Assembly: GCF_900109885.1 (NCBI RefSeq)
Contig: NZ_FOBS01000025.1
Coordinates: 1 to 45,219, forward strand
Length of the DNA stretch: 45,219 nucleotides
Direction of reading: 5' to 3'
DNA from: Syntrophus gentianae
GTDB lineage: Bacteria > Desulfobacterota > Syntrophia > Syntrophales > Syntrophaceae
The notes below the pieces were generated by a model. The model was not told where the DNA came from and searched no databases. It saw only the letters and a list, made by a program, of their open reading frames with translations. This document shows positions 25,863 to 35,032 of the stretch, piece after piece (position 1 is the stretch's first letter; every line of letters starts with the position of its first letter). The position numbers were made by a program, and so were the translations under genes.

Positions 25863-27617
25863 ATGCCCAATATTTTCCGGCGACCATTGCCGACGGTAGA
25901 GAAGAAAAGGAATGAACTTCGTACCGTTTTGTTATCCTTTAAAAATACCTTTCTGGCCGTCGGCCTCTTCAGCTTTGTGGTTAATATGCTGCTTCTGGTG
26001 CCGGCGATCTATATGCTGCAGATCTATGACCGCGTCCTGACGAGCCGCAACCAGGACACCCTGGTGATGCTCACGGTCATCATGGTCCTGATGTATATCG
26101 GGATTGGTTTTCTGGAGTGGATTCGATCCCAGGTCCTGATTCGTCTGGGAAACAGCATGGATCAGCGTTTAAGCGGCAAGGTCTTCCAGGCGGCCTTCGA
26201 GAAGTCCCTGCGTTTCGGTTCCGCCAACGCCACCCAGTATTTTCATGACCTCACCGGTGTCCGTCAGTTCCTCACCGGCAGTGGCCTCTTTGCTTTTTTT
26301 GATTTCCCCTGGACGCCTATTTTCATTGTCGTCATCTTTTTCATGCATCCGTGGCTGGGCATCTTTTCCATTTTAAGCGCCATCTTTCTTCTGGTCATGG
26401 CTGCCCTTACGGAACTGGTCAGCAGAAAGCCCCTTGCCGAGGCAAACAGGCTTTACAACAGCGCCAGTTCCTATGCCGGCGCCAATCTGAGAAACGCCGA
26501 AGTGATCGAGGCCATGGGAATGCTGGGTTGCGTCCGGAAATACTGGTATCGGAAGCATGAGCATTTTCTGAAACTTCAGGCGTTGGCCAGCGAAAGGGCC
26601 AGTGTTGTCTCGGCGGTCACCAAGGCTGCCCGGTTGACGTTTCAGTCCAGTATTCTCGGCCTGGGCGCCTACCTGGCGGTTAAAAAGGATATTACACCCG
26701 GCATGATGATTGCCGCATCCATCCTGCTGGGAAGGGCCCTGCAGCCTGTAGAAATGGCCATCGGCACATGGAAGCAGTTTCTCGCCACCCGGACATCCTA
26801 TCTGCGACTGGGAGAAATCCTGGGCATCCTGTCCGAGCGTGAGGAAGAGATGTCCCTGCCGGCCCCGACCGGCGTCCTGACGGTCAAAAACCTGATTGCC
26901 GGCCCCCCGGGGACCAATAAACAGATCTTGAAAGGCGTCAGCTTTGCGGCCAATCCCGGTGATGTTGTGGCAGTCATCGGTCCCAGCGCCTCGGGAAAGA
27001 CAACCCTGGCGAGAATGATCGTGGGTATCTGGTCCCCTTTTGCCGGCGAGGTGAGGCTGGATGGCGCGGATATCTCAAAGTGGGACAAGGCGGAGCTTGG
27101 GCCGTACATCGGATATCTTCCCCAGGATATCGAACTTCTCGATGGTACTGTCGCCCAGAACATCGCCCGGTTTGGAGAGATCGATTCAGAGAAGGTGGTC
27201 AAGGCGGCGAAAGCGACGGGAATTCACGAGATGGTGCTGCAATTCCACGACGGATATGACACCCCCGTGGGAGAGGGGGGGCTGTTTTTATCCGGAGGAC
27301 AGAAGCAGCGCATTGCCCTGGCGCGGGCAATCTATGACGATCCGGTGCTGTTCGTGCTCGATGAGCCGAATTCCAACCTTGACGAAACGGGAGAGTTGGC
27401 CCTCCTCCAGACCCTTGTCCAGTTGAAAGCGGCAAAAAAGACCATTTTTGTCATCACGCACCGGACTTCCATCCTTCGGGTTGTAGATAAAGTTCTCCTG
27501 CTGGTTAATGGCATCAGCCAGGCCTATGGCCCGAGAGATGAAGTCCTCGCTCGTCTGAAAAAGGGCCCGGCGCCTCAGCCGCAGCCAGTCATGCAGGCAG
27601 TCCAGAAGATCAGATGA
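25863..27617 (+). CDS. Type I secretion ABC permease/ATPase (PrtD/HasD type)
   Basis: 584 residues. An N-terminal membrane domain (about 25-300, six helices; FLAVGLFSFVVNMLLLVPAI is the first) is followed by the ATPase: Walker A GPSASGKTT near 375, signature LSGGQKQRIALARAI near 479, Walker B VLFVLDEPNSNLDE near 500. It lacks an N-terminal C39 peptidase domain, so it exports proteins with uncleaved C-terminal signals, as PrtD does for RTX proteases, and would not itself process a RiPP leader. An AGAGGTGAG ribosome binding site precedes it; the downstream HlyD gene overlaps or abuts it. Confidence 0.93.
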   Translation: MPNIFRRPLPTVEKKRNELRTVLLSFKNTFLAVGLFSFVVNMLLLVPAIYMLQIYDRVLTSRNQDTLVMLTVIMVLMYIGIGFLEWIRSQVLIRLGNSMDQRLSGKVFQAAFEKSLRFGSANATQYFHDLTGVRQFLTGSGLFAFFDFPWTPIFIVVIFFMHPWLGIFSILSAIFLLVMAALTELVSRKPLAEANRLYNSASSYAGANLRNAEVIEAMGMLGCVRKYWYRKHEHFLKLQALASERASVVSAVTKAARLTFQSSILGLGAYLAVKKDITPGMMIAASILLGRALQPVEMAIGTWKQFLATRTSYLRLGEILGILSEREEEMSLPAPTGVLTVKNLIAGPPGTNKQILKGVSFAANPGDVVAVIGPSASGKTTLARMIVGIWSPFAGEVRLDGADISKWDKAELGPYIGYLPQDIELLDGTVAQNIARFGEIDSEKVVKAAKATGIHEMVLQFHDGYDTPVGEGGLFLSGGQKQRIALARAIYDDPVLFVLDEPNSNLDETGELALLQTLVQLKAAKKTIFVITHRTSILRVVDKVLLLVNGISQAYGPRDEVLARLKKGPAPQPQPVMQAVQKIR

Positions 27618-27637
27618 GCGGATTTTTAAGGAGTATT

Positions 27638-28972
27638 ATGAACGGCAGGGAAAGACAGGGTCTGGATAGAGAGCAACCGCTGCCTTTGAAGACCAGCACG
27701 AGACCGATTATTCTGGTGGCCCTTCTGGGCCTGATCTTCGGGCTGGGGGCTTTTCTGGCATGGGCCTCTTTGGCCCCTCTCGATGAGGGCGTCGTGGCCC
27801 ATGGCGAGGTCACCGTGGTTTCCAATAAAAAGACGATCCAGCATCAGTATGGGGGAACCGTCTCGGAGATCCTGGTAAAGGAAGGCGACCGGGTGAAAAA
27901 GGGACAGGTGCTCATCCGGCTTAATAATGTGCAGCCCAAGGCAGATTTGGCGAACATGAGAGGGGAATACTATCAGGCGCTCGCCCTGGAAGCCAGGCTG
28001 CTGGCGGAGAGGAACAGGGCCGTTACGATCAGCTTTCCAAAGGAAATCTATGATATGAGCAATATGCCCGAAATTGCGGATATCGTCAGGACGCAGCGGG
28101 AGCTTTTCAATGCGAGAAGGGGAACCCTACAGACGGAAATCAATATCCTCAAGGACAATATTGACGGTACGCGGGAGTACATCCGGAGGCTTGAAGAACT
28201 ACAGATGTCGCGCACCCGGCAGATGGACCTCCTCAAGGGTGAGATGGATTCCCTGCGGCAGCTTGCCGATCAAGGCTATTATCCCCGGACAAAAATTCTG
28301 GAAACGGAAAGGCTGCTTGCCGAACTCAGCGGGAAAAGGAGTGAAGATCTCGGCAATATCGCCCGGGCGAGAAAGGGCATGAGCGAATATCAACTCACCA
28401 TCCTGCGTCGTCAACAGGAGTTTTTGCAGGACGTGGAGACCCGACTCAGCGAGGTCCAGACAAAGCTGGCTGCCCTGAGGGACCAGTACGCAGCGACGCA
28501 GGATGTTCTTGAGAAGACGGAGATAAAAGCGCCTGAAGAAGGGACGGTGGTGGGTCTGGCCATACACACCACGGGAGGAGTCATCATGCCCGGGAATCCG
28601 GTCATGAGCATCGTTCCGGCAAACGAGGAGCTCATTGTCGAGGCAAAGGTGATGACGACGGATAGAGACCGGGTGCGGGAAAAACTCAAGGTTGATCTGA
28701 TGTTTACTTCCTTTGACATCAAAAAGACGCCTGTGATCGATGGTGAGGTCATCCTTGTTTCCGCAGACCGGTTTACCGATGAGGCAACCAAGATCCCCTA
28801 TTACCTCTGCCGGATTCGACTTACTCAAGAGGGCCTGCGAAAACTCGGCAACCGGCATCTTGAGCCCGGTATGCCTGTGCAGGTGGTCATAAAGACAGGG
28901 GAAAGGACTTTGATGAACTACCTTGTGAAACCCCTCTTTGACCGGATTTCCGTCTCCTTCAAGGAACGATAG
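27638..28972 (+). CDS. HlyD/PrtE-type membrane fusion protein
   Basis: 444 residues bridging the ABC transporter to TolC. One N-terminal membrane helix (PIILVALLGLIFGLGAFLAW, about 20-40), a biotinyl-lipoyl-like half (VVAHGEVTVVSNKKTIQHQY, GGTVSEILVKEGDRVKKGQV), a long coiled coil (about 120-290), the second lipoyl half (IKAPEEGTVVGLAIHTTGGV) and a beta-barrel end (EPGMPVQVVIKTGERTLMNY). The ATG at 27638 has AAGGAG upstream; a start at 27614 overlapping the ABC gene's stop is an alternative that adds 8 residues. It is the third gene of the secretion operon. Confidence 0.92.
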   Translation: MNGRERQGLDREQPLPLKTSTRPIILVALLGLIFGLGAFLAWASLAPLDEGVVAHGEVTVVSNKKTIQHQYGGTVSEILVKEGDRVKKGQVLIRLNNVQPKADLANMRGEYYQALALEARLLAERNRAVTISFPKEIYDMSNMPEIADIVRTQRELFNARRGTLQTEINILKDNIDGTREYIRRLEELQMSRTRQMDLLKGEMDSLRQLADQGYYPRTKILETERLLAELSGKRSEDLGNIARARKGMSEYQLTILRRQQEFLQDVETRLSEVQTKLAALRDQYAATQDVLEKTEIKAPEEGTVVGLAIHTTGGVIMPGNPVMSIVPANEELIVEAKVMTTDRDRVREKLKVDLMFTSFDIKKTPVIDGEVILVSADRFTDEATKIPYYLCRIRLTQEGLRKLGNRHLEPGMPVQVVIKTGERTLMNYLVKPLFDRISVSFKER

Positions 28973-29207
28973 GGGGGCTTACACTCAAAACTGCCTGGAA
29001 GAATAAATCCTCTAATCCGATGTACTTTCACTGTACTTCATAAAAATCTACTTTTTTCGATTCTACCCGTCCAAGTAGGATTCCAACATGAAAATTAAGG
29101 AATTTGGAAGGAAAAATTAAGGGATTCCCTGATTGAAACGTACCTGTAAAGGGTTTAAAAGTATTACCGTATAAAATTCAAATATCAACTTTAGGAGGAA
29201 TAAGATC

Positions 29208-30215
29208 GTGGCAACCAAATACGGAACAGATGGTAACGATAAAATCTATGGAACCACGGAGGCTGATTATCTTTACGGGAAGGGCGGCGACGATATCATT
29301 TACGGGAAAGCCGGCGATGACTATCTGAGTGGTGGTGCTGGCAGTGATACCATGTCCGGCAATGCCGGCAATGACACCTATGTCGTTGATAGTGTGGGGG
29401 ATGTTGTCATCGAGCTTGCGGGCTACGGTACAGACAAAATCAAGACTTATATCGACTATACCTTGGGTGATAACGTCGAAAACCTTTCTCTTTATGGTGA
29501 GGCGACGACCGGAAAAGGAAACTCCCTTGCCAACGAGATTAAAGGAAACAGCAATGCTGATTCCCTGTATGGCTATGACGGCAACGACCGACTTTACGGT
29601 AATGATGGCAATGACTATCTTAACGGCGGCACCGGCAATGACTATCTTAACGGTGGATCCGGCAGCGACGAACTGTACGGCTATGCCGGTAACGACGAAC
29701 TTTACGGCTATGCTGGTAACGACAACCTTTACGGCAATGTCGGCGATGACTATCTGAGTAGCGGCACCGGCAATGACTATCTTTACGGTAATGACGGCAA
29801 TGACAGACTTTACGGTGATAATGGCAATGACTATCTGAAAGGTGGCACCGGTTCGGACGACTTCATTTTCAGAGAGACCGGTGCGGCCAATAGTGATACG
29901 ATCGCTGACTTTTCCCATGACCAGAGTGACACGATCGTGCTGAAGGACATCCTGGACGGCGTAAGCGACAGTATCATCGAAGGCCTGGATTTCATCGGTG
30001 GCGTACTGAATGCGGATTGTTATTTCGAAGACGACGGGTACACGGGTGACGGAGCCGAGGACCGTGGAATCTATTACGATACGGAGACCGGTGATCTCTG
30101 GTACAACCCCACGACTGGCGAAGCCGGAGATTCCGTGCAGATCTGTACCCTGGTCGGAACTGAGGGAACCTATGCTTCATTGCTGGATGCCGCCGACATT
30201 ACCTACTCGGCCTAG
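29208..30215 (+). CDS. RTX repeat protein, likely substrate of the adjacent type I secretion system
   Basis: 335 residues beginning with GTG after a strong TTAGGAGGA. Nearly the whole protein is made of calcium-binding nonapeptides of GGxGxDxLx type in two blocks (about residues 8-60 and 118-222), roughly fifteen repeats with Tyr-Gly dominating (LYGNDGNDRLYGDNGNDYL). From about 225 (FIFRETGAANSDTIADF SHD) there is an M10-type C-terminal secretion domain. No catalytic or toxin domain is present. The product is acidic and would fold on Ca2+ binding outside the cell. It lies 235 bases after hlyD and has its own terminator. A surface-layer or matrix role is possible. Confidence 0.88.
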   Translation: MATKYGTDGNDKIYGTTEADYLYGKGGDDIIYGKAGDDYLSGGAGSDTMSGNAGNDTYVVDSVGDVVIELAGYGTDKIKTYIDYTLGDNVENLSLYGEATTGKGNSLANEIKGNSNADSLYGYDGNDRLYGNDGNDYLNGGTGNDYLNGGSGSDELYGYAGNDELYGYAGNDNLYGNVGDDYLSSGTGNDYLYGNDGNDRLYGDNGNDYLKGGTGSDDFIFRETGAANSDTIADFSHDQSDTIVLKDILDGVSDSIIEGLDFIGGVLNADCYFEDDGYTGDGAEDRGIYYDTETGDLWYNPTTGEAGDSVQICTLVGTEGTYASLLDAADITYSA

Positions 30216-30238
30216 GCAGCTTCCAGGATCATTTTACG

Positions 30239-30266
30239 GGGCGCGTCATTTACGCGCCCTTTTTTT
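30239..30266 (+). terminator. Rho-independent terminator of the RTX gene
   Basis: GGGCGCGT (30239-30246) pairs with ACGCGCCC (30252-30259), 5-base loop, followed by seven Ts. It also separates the RTX gene from the convergent RiPP operon. Confidence 0.9.
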
Positions 30267-30298
30267 ATCCATTGAAAAAGCAACTCGTCAGGACCCGG

Positions 30299-31678
30299 TC
30301 ACGGCAGAGAAGATAAGGTCATCTCGCCGATCACCGGTTCAACGAGCGGTTCAAGGCTCAACAAATCCCCGAGGCGTCGGGCGTCGACCGTGCCAAGAAT
30401 GCAGGAAGCCAGTTTCAGGGCCGTGGCGGTAAGGCTGATGGTCTGATAGAGGCACCCCAGATCCTGTAAAATCAAGCGATAGGCAATCTTTTCGTACTTC
30501 CATGAATTGCGCAGAAAACGGGAGGTAATCACCAGCCGGATGTGCGGCATCCCTGCGCCCTGGATCAGGGCATGGGGATTGTTCTTAAGGTAGGCCTCCA
30601 GCAGATTGTTGTCCGCGGCGATGGATTCCAGTCGATGCTGTTGCGGATCATAGCGCCAGACACCGGAGGGGAGACCGATGCATGAGTGCACCAGAAGATA
30701 GATTTCCAGGGAATGCAGGGCGCCGCCACTGGGAGAGGGGCGGCGCGATCCCGGACAGGGGCGGGAAGGGTCATCCAGGATGTCCTGAAAGCGGGCGGAG
30801 GTGGAAAGCAGCGCGCCCAGTTCCTCCAGAGAAATCGGCCGGCTGCCGGGGATTCGACCGCTGCGACGACCGGCAAGGACCTCGGCAAAGGGGGCATGCA
30901 GCAGATCTTTAAGCTGTCCATCAGGTTCCGGCAGGAAAAGACACTCCCTTTTACAGGGCTTGAAAAGCGGCGCCGGCGGAAGGTGATCCTTGAGCGGCCA
31001 GGTTGCGCCGATGGGGTCGTCATGAAAACCGATGCTTGAGGCGGAGAAGAACAGCAGATCGTGAAACTCCCAGATAGGCTGGGCCGGTTTCTCTTCCAGG
31101 GCGTTCATCAGATACAAGGCCCTATAGAAGACCTTGCGGGCCTCATCTTCAGCGGGCGGAGAGCCCCCCTCCCGGATCATCTCCATCAGCCAGAGCAGAC
31201 AGGTTTCGTCGTGAAGAAGACACGTCCTCTGTGAAAGGGGCATCTCCAGCAGCAAGCTATTCCCCTCCTGCCGCAGGCAGAGAAAAGGAGAAAGCCGCCG
31301 GAAGGGTGCCGGTGGAATTTCCCTCCAGGCCTGCCATTCCGGTGCGGGCTGAAAAGTAAACAGGGCTTGTCTGCCAACTCTGCATTGCATCTGCAGAAGA
31401 TCGAGAGAAAACAACTTTTCCGTGAGAAAATAGAGGGCCGGCGCATTACCGGAAAATTCCGCCAGGCGGTCAATCGATTCCTCTGCCATCCAGCTTTTTC
31501 TCAGCTCTTCAATAAGCGGGATGTCGGGCACGTCCAGAACTTTTCCCCCGTTTCGAAACAAGGCGATACGCCCATCCTTCTGCGGAACCGCCGTGAGGTC
31601 CTTTCGGAACTTCACGAAAAATGAGGGAACGTCTGTTGTTGGAGAAGGTTGGCCTTGCTTAGCCTTTGAATTCGCCAT
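30299..31678 (-). CDS. SagB-type flavin dehydrogenase of a TOMM/RiPP pathway
   Basis: 459 residues. The C-terminal 250 residues form the FMN-dependent nitroreductase-like SagB/McbC domain that oxidises azolines to azoles: LAGRRSGRIPGSRPISLEEL (about 265-285), RRPSPSGGALHSLEIYLLVH, SGVWRYDPQQHRLE and LILQDLGCLYQTISLTATAL. The N-terminal 200 residues are a SagB-associated extension with a winged-helix-like pattern. It is the last gene of a four-gene operon and starts 5 bases after the YcaO gene, so translation is coupled. Its presence implies that the finished product carries thiazoles or oxazoles, assuming the pathway is active. Confidence 0.87.
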   Translation of the reverse strand: MANSKAKQGQPSPTTDVPSFFVKFRKDLTAVPQKDGRIALFRNGGKVLDVPDIPLIEELRKSWMAEESIDRLAEFSGNAPALYFLTEKLFSLDLLQMQCRVGRQALFTFQPAPEWQAWREIPPAPFRRLSPFLCLRQEGNSLLLEMPLSQRTCLLHDETCLLWLMEMIREGGSPPAEDEARKVFYRALYLMNALEEKPAQPIWEFHDLLFFSASSIGFHDDPIGATWPLKDHLPPAPLFKPCKRECLFLPEPDGQLKDLLHAPFAEVLAGRRSGRIPGSRPISLEELGALLSTSARFQDILDDPSRPCPGSRRPSPSGGALHSLEIYLLVHSCIGLPSGVWRYDPQQHRLESIAADNNLLEAYLKNNPHALIQGAGMPHIRLVITSRFLRNSWKYEKIAYRLILQDLGCLYQTISLTATALKLASCILGTVDARRLGDLLSLEPLVEPVIGEMTLSSLP

Positions 31679-31683
31679 TGGTC

Positions 31684-33957
31684 TTACAGGAAAAACGGTA
31701 CGGGGTTAAGGCTCTCTTCATCAGCGCCCTCGTCGATCCACCCGGATGCTTTGGGCACTTCGAAAAGGCGACGGCAGCCGAAGCGAGGCCAGAAATGCAA
31801 CAATCCCGGAACGATCACCCGCGCCACGGGAAAACGGATATCCGGACGGGTCAGATCCAGGACCAGCATCTCCAGCCCTCGTGCACCCAGCAGTCGCACA
31901 GCCTCGTCGATGTCGGTGAGGAAATCCTTTTGCTGTTTTCCGGAGAAATCGGAAAATGACTTCCGGGCAAGAAGAGGGGCGGCCTGTAAGAAATGTTCCC
32001 GGCTAAGGGGAGCGTCCTGAAATTGAAGACTGTATTTGTCTCTGTCTGCCAGCCCCCAGCACTGTCCCAATTCCGAGAGGGTCCGTTCCAGGGCGATCAG
32101 CGGATCGTGATGGCAGCCCAACCCGATTGAATGAAAACGGCCGCCTTCCTGACGAGTGAAGAGAATGGCGGAGAAAACGGGCAGGCCCAGATCATTGGTC
32201 AAATCCAGCACCTCCAGCCTCATGCCCATCTCGTCCATGGCCGCATCCACGGCGGCTGCAAAGGGCGAGTCGAAGCTGTGCAGATCCACGGCTGGTCTGC
32301 GCAGCTTGTGATACCACCACATGGCTGTGGCATCGCGTTCTATCAGTTCGAAGAATCCCTGCATGATGGCTTCTTCAAGGCAGTTACCCGCGGCCACGCC
32401 GTTGCTGCAACTCCGGCAGATGTCGCCGCCGCCTTCCTGCGGATAAAAATAATAGGCAAAGGCACTGGGGATCAGACGCCAGCGATGCTGTGTGAGCGAC
32501 CAGGCCGGCGTCCAGTCGATCGGGCGCCGGGCATCGTAAGGATCCGGAACATACGCCGTGTTCCCCCATTGCCGCCAGGTTGTACGGTCTCTGTACTGCT
32601 GCTGGCTGAAGCCCATCAAATCGACAGGAGAAATCGCCAGATCGCCCAGCTCCGCAAAAGAGGCCCGGACACAAGGCTCATACCCCTCATACTGTGAAGA
32701 GTAACGCTCAATGGCCTCCCCCAGGGCGCTGGCCTTCGCCTGCGGAACGGTCCTGCCTTTGCCCGTACTGAAACCGGTAGCCGTCAGACGGGAATTCTGT
32801 TCTTCCTGCAGCACTTTTCCAGCCTTCCGGACAATCCAGTCGCTACGGACGACATGACCGAAGCAGGGCGGGCTCTTCTTGAGCAAAGTAAGCTGACTCA
32901 CAACGCCTGTGATCGGACTGATCAGGCAGGCATACTTCTCCAGGGTCTCCACCGCCGAGCAGATCCGCTCGCCGCCATCGCGGTAATCCGCTTTGATTCG
33001 TGACTGCAGCTGCAGCGGCTCCTTCGGCAGGGCGTCGATTGAAAACGTCCCTAATGTCCGGGTGCCGCACACCGGACATTGGGGACGTTTTGGCAGGGGA
33101 TGTCGATCCAGTCGTAGATTTTGAAAGTCAAGGGTCAGCGCGCTGCCAGCCAGTTCCGACGTCCCGCCTGCGGCCAGTTTTTCCAGTTCTCCCGCGAGCA
33201 ACCCGGCCACCGTTTCCAGTGAAAAAACGGTCTGACCCACGGAAAGGCGCAAAGACTGGCCGTTTCCCTCTTTAAGGATTTTCCCCCATTCCAGTCTCCG
33301 ATGCCCCCTGATCCGGTCAAGGAGGCAGGCCACACACCCTGTTTCCCCTGGAAGAAATAACGGTCCGATCTGCTGAACGACCCCCTTGGGCTTGACGATG
33401 ACCCAGCGGAGCTCGCGTTTTTGGGCGAAAAGGCCGAAGGCCTCCAACTCCGGTTCAAGGGCGTCCGGGATAACGGCCACGTAAACGGCATCCGCTCTGA
33501 TTTCTTTTCTATAGCCGTCCGGAAGACGTTCAACGGTCAGCACATCTGAACGCGATAATGACGCGGCAAGGGCGTCGACAGAAGAATCCGTCCCGCCAAT
33601 GGCGAAGACCCGCAACACAAGAGGAGAAAGCGGGGATAGCGGAGGGCCGCTTCGTTCCCGGCCAAGAATCCGGGTCAGGAACAAATACGCCTGATTTCCC
33701 TGTTGGACGGACTCCTGAACAATCACCCCCTGCTTTTCAAGGTTGATCAGGGTGAAATAGACCTCTTCGGGAGGAAAGCGATTCTCCAGCGCGGCAGCGA
33801 GATCGTCCTCGTCGCCGAGACCCCGGCGGATCATGGAAATCAATTCTGAAGACAAGGGTGAGGATATCCTGCCCGGTCCTCTTTCATCCAGAAGAACCCA
33901 GCGACCGTTTCCATCGGGGATTGGAACGACTCCCTCTTTGATCTTAAAAGTACCCAT
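31684..33957 (-). CDS. Fused leader-binding/E1-like and YcaO cyclodehydratase (TOMM synthase)
   Basis: 757 residues. Residues 1-85 form a PqqD-like leader-recognition winged helix (GRWVLLDERGPGRISSPLSS, FTLINLEKQGVIVQE). Residues 100-320 are the ThiF/E1-like ocin-associated part, with a zinc site made of GCVACLLDRIRGHRR near 210 and RPQCPVCGTR (Cys294, Cys297). Residues 330-757 are the YcaO domain, with the ATP/Mg motif QAKASALGEAIERYSSQYEG near 400 and NCLEEAIMQGFFELIERDA near 525. It ends LNPVPFFL, a form of the proline-rich YcaO tail. YcaO uses ATP to cyclise Cys/Ser/Thr of the precursor. It lies 9 bases after the radical SAM gene. A 50-base palindrome is embedded in the coding sequence around the second zinc motif. 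Confidence 0.9.
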   Translation of the reverse strand: MGTFKIKEGVVPIPDGNGRWVLLDERGPGRISSPLSSELISMIRRGLGDEDDLAAALENRFPPEEVYFTLINLEKQGVIVQESVQQGNQAYLFLTRILGRERSGPPLSPLSPLVLRVFAIGGTDSSVDALAASLSRSDVLTVERLPDGYRKEIRADAVYVAVIPDALEPELEAFGLFAQKRELRWVIVKPKGVVQQIGPLFLPGETGCVACLLDRIRGHRRLEWGKILKEGNGQSLRLSVGQTVFSLETVAGLLAGELEKLAAGGTSELAGSALTLDFQNLRLDRHPLPKRPQCPVCGTRTLGTFSIDALPKEPLQLQSRIKADYRDGGERICSAVETLEKYACLISPITGVVSQLTLLKKSPPCFGHVVRSDWIVRKAGKVLQEEQNSRLTATGFSTGKGRTVPQAKASALGEAIERYSSQYEGYEPCVRASFAELGDLAISPVDLMGFSQQQYRDRTTWRQWGNTAYVPDPYDARRPIDWTPAWSLTQHRWRLIPSAFAYYFYPQEGGGDICRSCSNGVAAGNCLEEAIMQGFFELIERDATAMWWYHKLRRPAVDLHSFDSPFAAAVDAAMDEMGMRLEVLDLTNDLGLPVFSAILFTRQEGGRFHSIGLGCHHDPLIALERTLSELGQCWGLADRDKYSLQFQDAPLSREHFLQAAPLLARKSFSDFSGKQQKDFLTDIDEAVRLLGARGLEMLVLDLTRPDIRFPVARVIVPGLLHFWPRFGCRRLFEVPKASGWIDEGADEESLNPVPFFL
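33042..33091. repeat. 20-bp inverted repeat embedded inside the YcaO coding sequence
   Basis: AAAACGTCCCTAATGTCCGG (33042-33061) pairs with its complement at 33072-33091, with one G-T wobble and a 10-base loop. It encodes the zinc-ligand segment PKRPQCPVCGTRTLGTF on the minus strand. It resembles the intergenic GGGGAC hairpins at 10369 and 14149. Confidence 0.75.
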
Positions 33958-33966
33958 GAGAAAAAC

Positions 33967-34956
33967 TTATAGAAACCCTGCCAGATAATCAATCTTCTGC
34001 TGGCCGTGCTGAACGAGGCCATAGGGCTTGCGGCAACCGCCGGCGCAAGGGGCTAAATAGATGCATTGCCGGCATTCCGCAGGCAATGCATCAACCGATG
34101 CGCAATCTCGAATTTCCGTACAGTTCTGGAGTTCTGCGAGACTACGGACTCCCTCCATTTCGCTCACGTCGAAACAGGCCTGCATCCGGCCGCGGGCATT
34201 GACGTTCAGTGCCACGAAAGGGCCACAATCCTGCGTCCGGCCATGAAACACCCGTGCCCCCAGTTCTGTCGGCCTGACCCCGCAGAAGGGCATGGCCAGA
34301 AAAATCCCTTGCGCCTGATCGGGGTAGCGGTCCATCAAATCCGCCATTTCCTCGGCGAATGCCTGGGCATCCGCCTGTGTCCAGGGTCGGGGCAGGATCG
34401 GCGTTGATTCGTAGCGCAGCGGCAGCCAGAAAAGTCGGGGAGATTTTCCCGCGAACTGGACGAAGGGCTCCAAGGCGCCGTGCAGTTCCGGCGTCAAGGG
34501 GGTCAGCAGGCAGATTCGAGGCACGCCTGCCTCCAATGCCAGTCCGATCACTTCCTGCTTCCGCCTCAACACATCCGAACCGCCGGTCAGCTTGTCCATG
34601 TGTCCGGCGTCAAGGGTGGGCAGGCTGATTCGAAGGTCATACACCACGCGGAAAAGCCGCCGGTAGAGCTCGGTATTGCCCGTTCCGTTGGTATTCAGGA
34701 TAATCGTGCGTCCGCACAGATGGGCATAGTAACAGAACATTTCGAGCTGCGGGTGCATCGTGGCCTCCCCACCGGTGAAGCGGATGCCCGGAATGCCGTT
34801 GTCCACCGTCCAGTCAATCCAGTGCAGCACCTCCTGCTCCGGCATAAACGAAACGCCTGAGCGGATCTGTCCGCCAAGGTAACAGAACGAACAGTTCATA
34901 TTGCAGGCATCCGTGATTTCAATCTTCAGTTCGCGCGGCGACAGGGGAGAAATCAC
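33967..34956 (-). CDS. Radical SAM/SPASM enzyme of the RiPP cluster
   Basis: 329 residues starting with GTG after AGAAGGAT. The SAM cluster motif is CNMNCSFC (residues 18-25) in a CxxxCxxC arrangement, followed by GIRFTGGEATMHP. The C-terminal SPASM region has the cysteines ACFDVSEMEG, ECRQCIYLAPCAGGCRKP, which would bind auxiliary Fe-S clusters. SPASM enzymes typically install thioether, C-C or epimerisation modifications on ribosomal peptides, or act on sugars. Its position between the precursor gene and the YcaO gene makes a role on the precursor the best guess. No separate leader-binding domain is fused, so it may borrow the one in the YcaO protein. Confidence 0.87.
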   Translation of the reverse strand: MISPLSPRELKIEITDACNMNCSFCYLGGQIRSGVSFMPEQEVLHWIDWTVDNGIPGIRFTGGEATMHPQLEMFCYYAHLCGRTIILNTNGTGNTELYRRLFRVVYDLRISLPTLDAGHMDKLTGGSDVLRRKQEVIGLALEAGVPRICLLTPLTPELHGALEPFVQFAGKSPRLFWLPLRYESTPILPRPWTQADAQAFAEEMADLMDRYPDQAQGIFLAMPFCGVRPTELGARVFHGRTQDCGPFVALNVNARGRMQACFDVSEMEGVRSLAELQNCTEIRDCASVDALPAECRQCIYLAPCAGGCRKPYGLVQHGQQKIDYLAGFL

Positions 34957-35032
34957 AATCGTTTATCCTTCTGATTTCGGATTGCATGGAGCAGGGGGAG
35001 TAGCAGTAGCCAACAGGGTTGGTATGCTCCGC

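Noticed and set aside
24482..28972. Type I secretion genes as the dedicated exporter of the RiPP
   Set aside because: The ABC protein lacks a C39 leader peptidase, the operon is on the other strand and is paired with an RTX protein behind its own terminator; an indirect role cannot be excluded.
29230..29870. Regular short repeats that could suggest a CRISPR or tandem-repeat array
   Set aside because: Period is 27 bases (nine codons) with degenerate units that translate to GGxGxDxLx; no spacers, no conserved repeat.
29178..29918. 246-codon minus-strand frame made of Val-Ile-Ala repeats
   Set aside because: The repetitive sequence is the antisense reading of the RTX nonapeptide repeats, not a hydrophobic protein.
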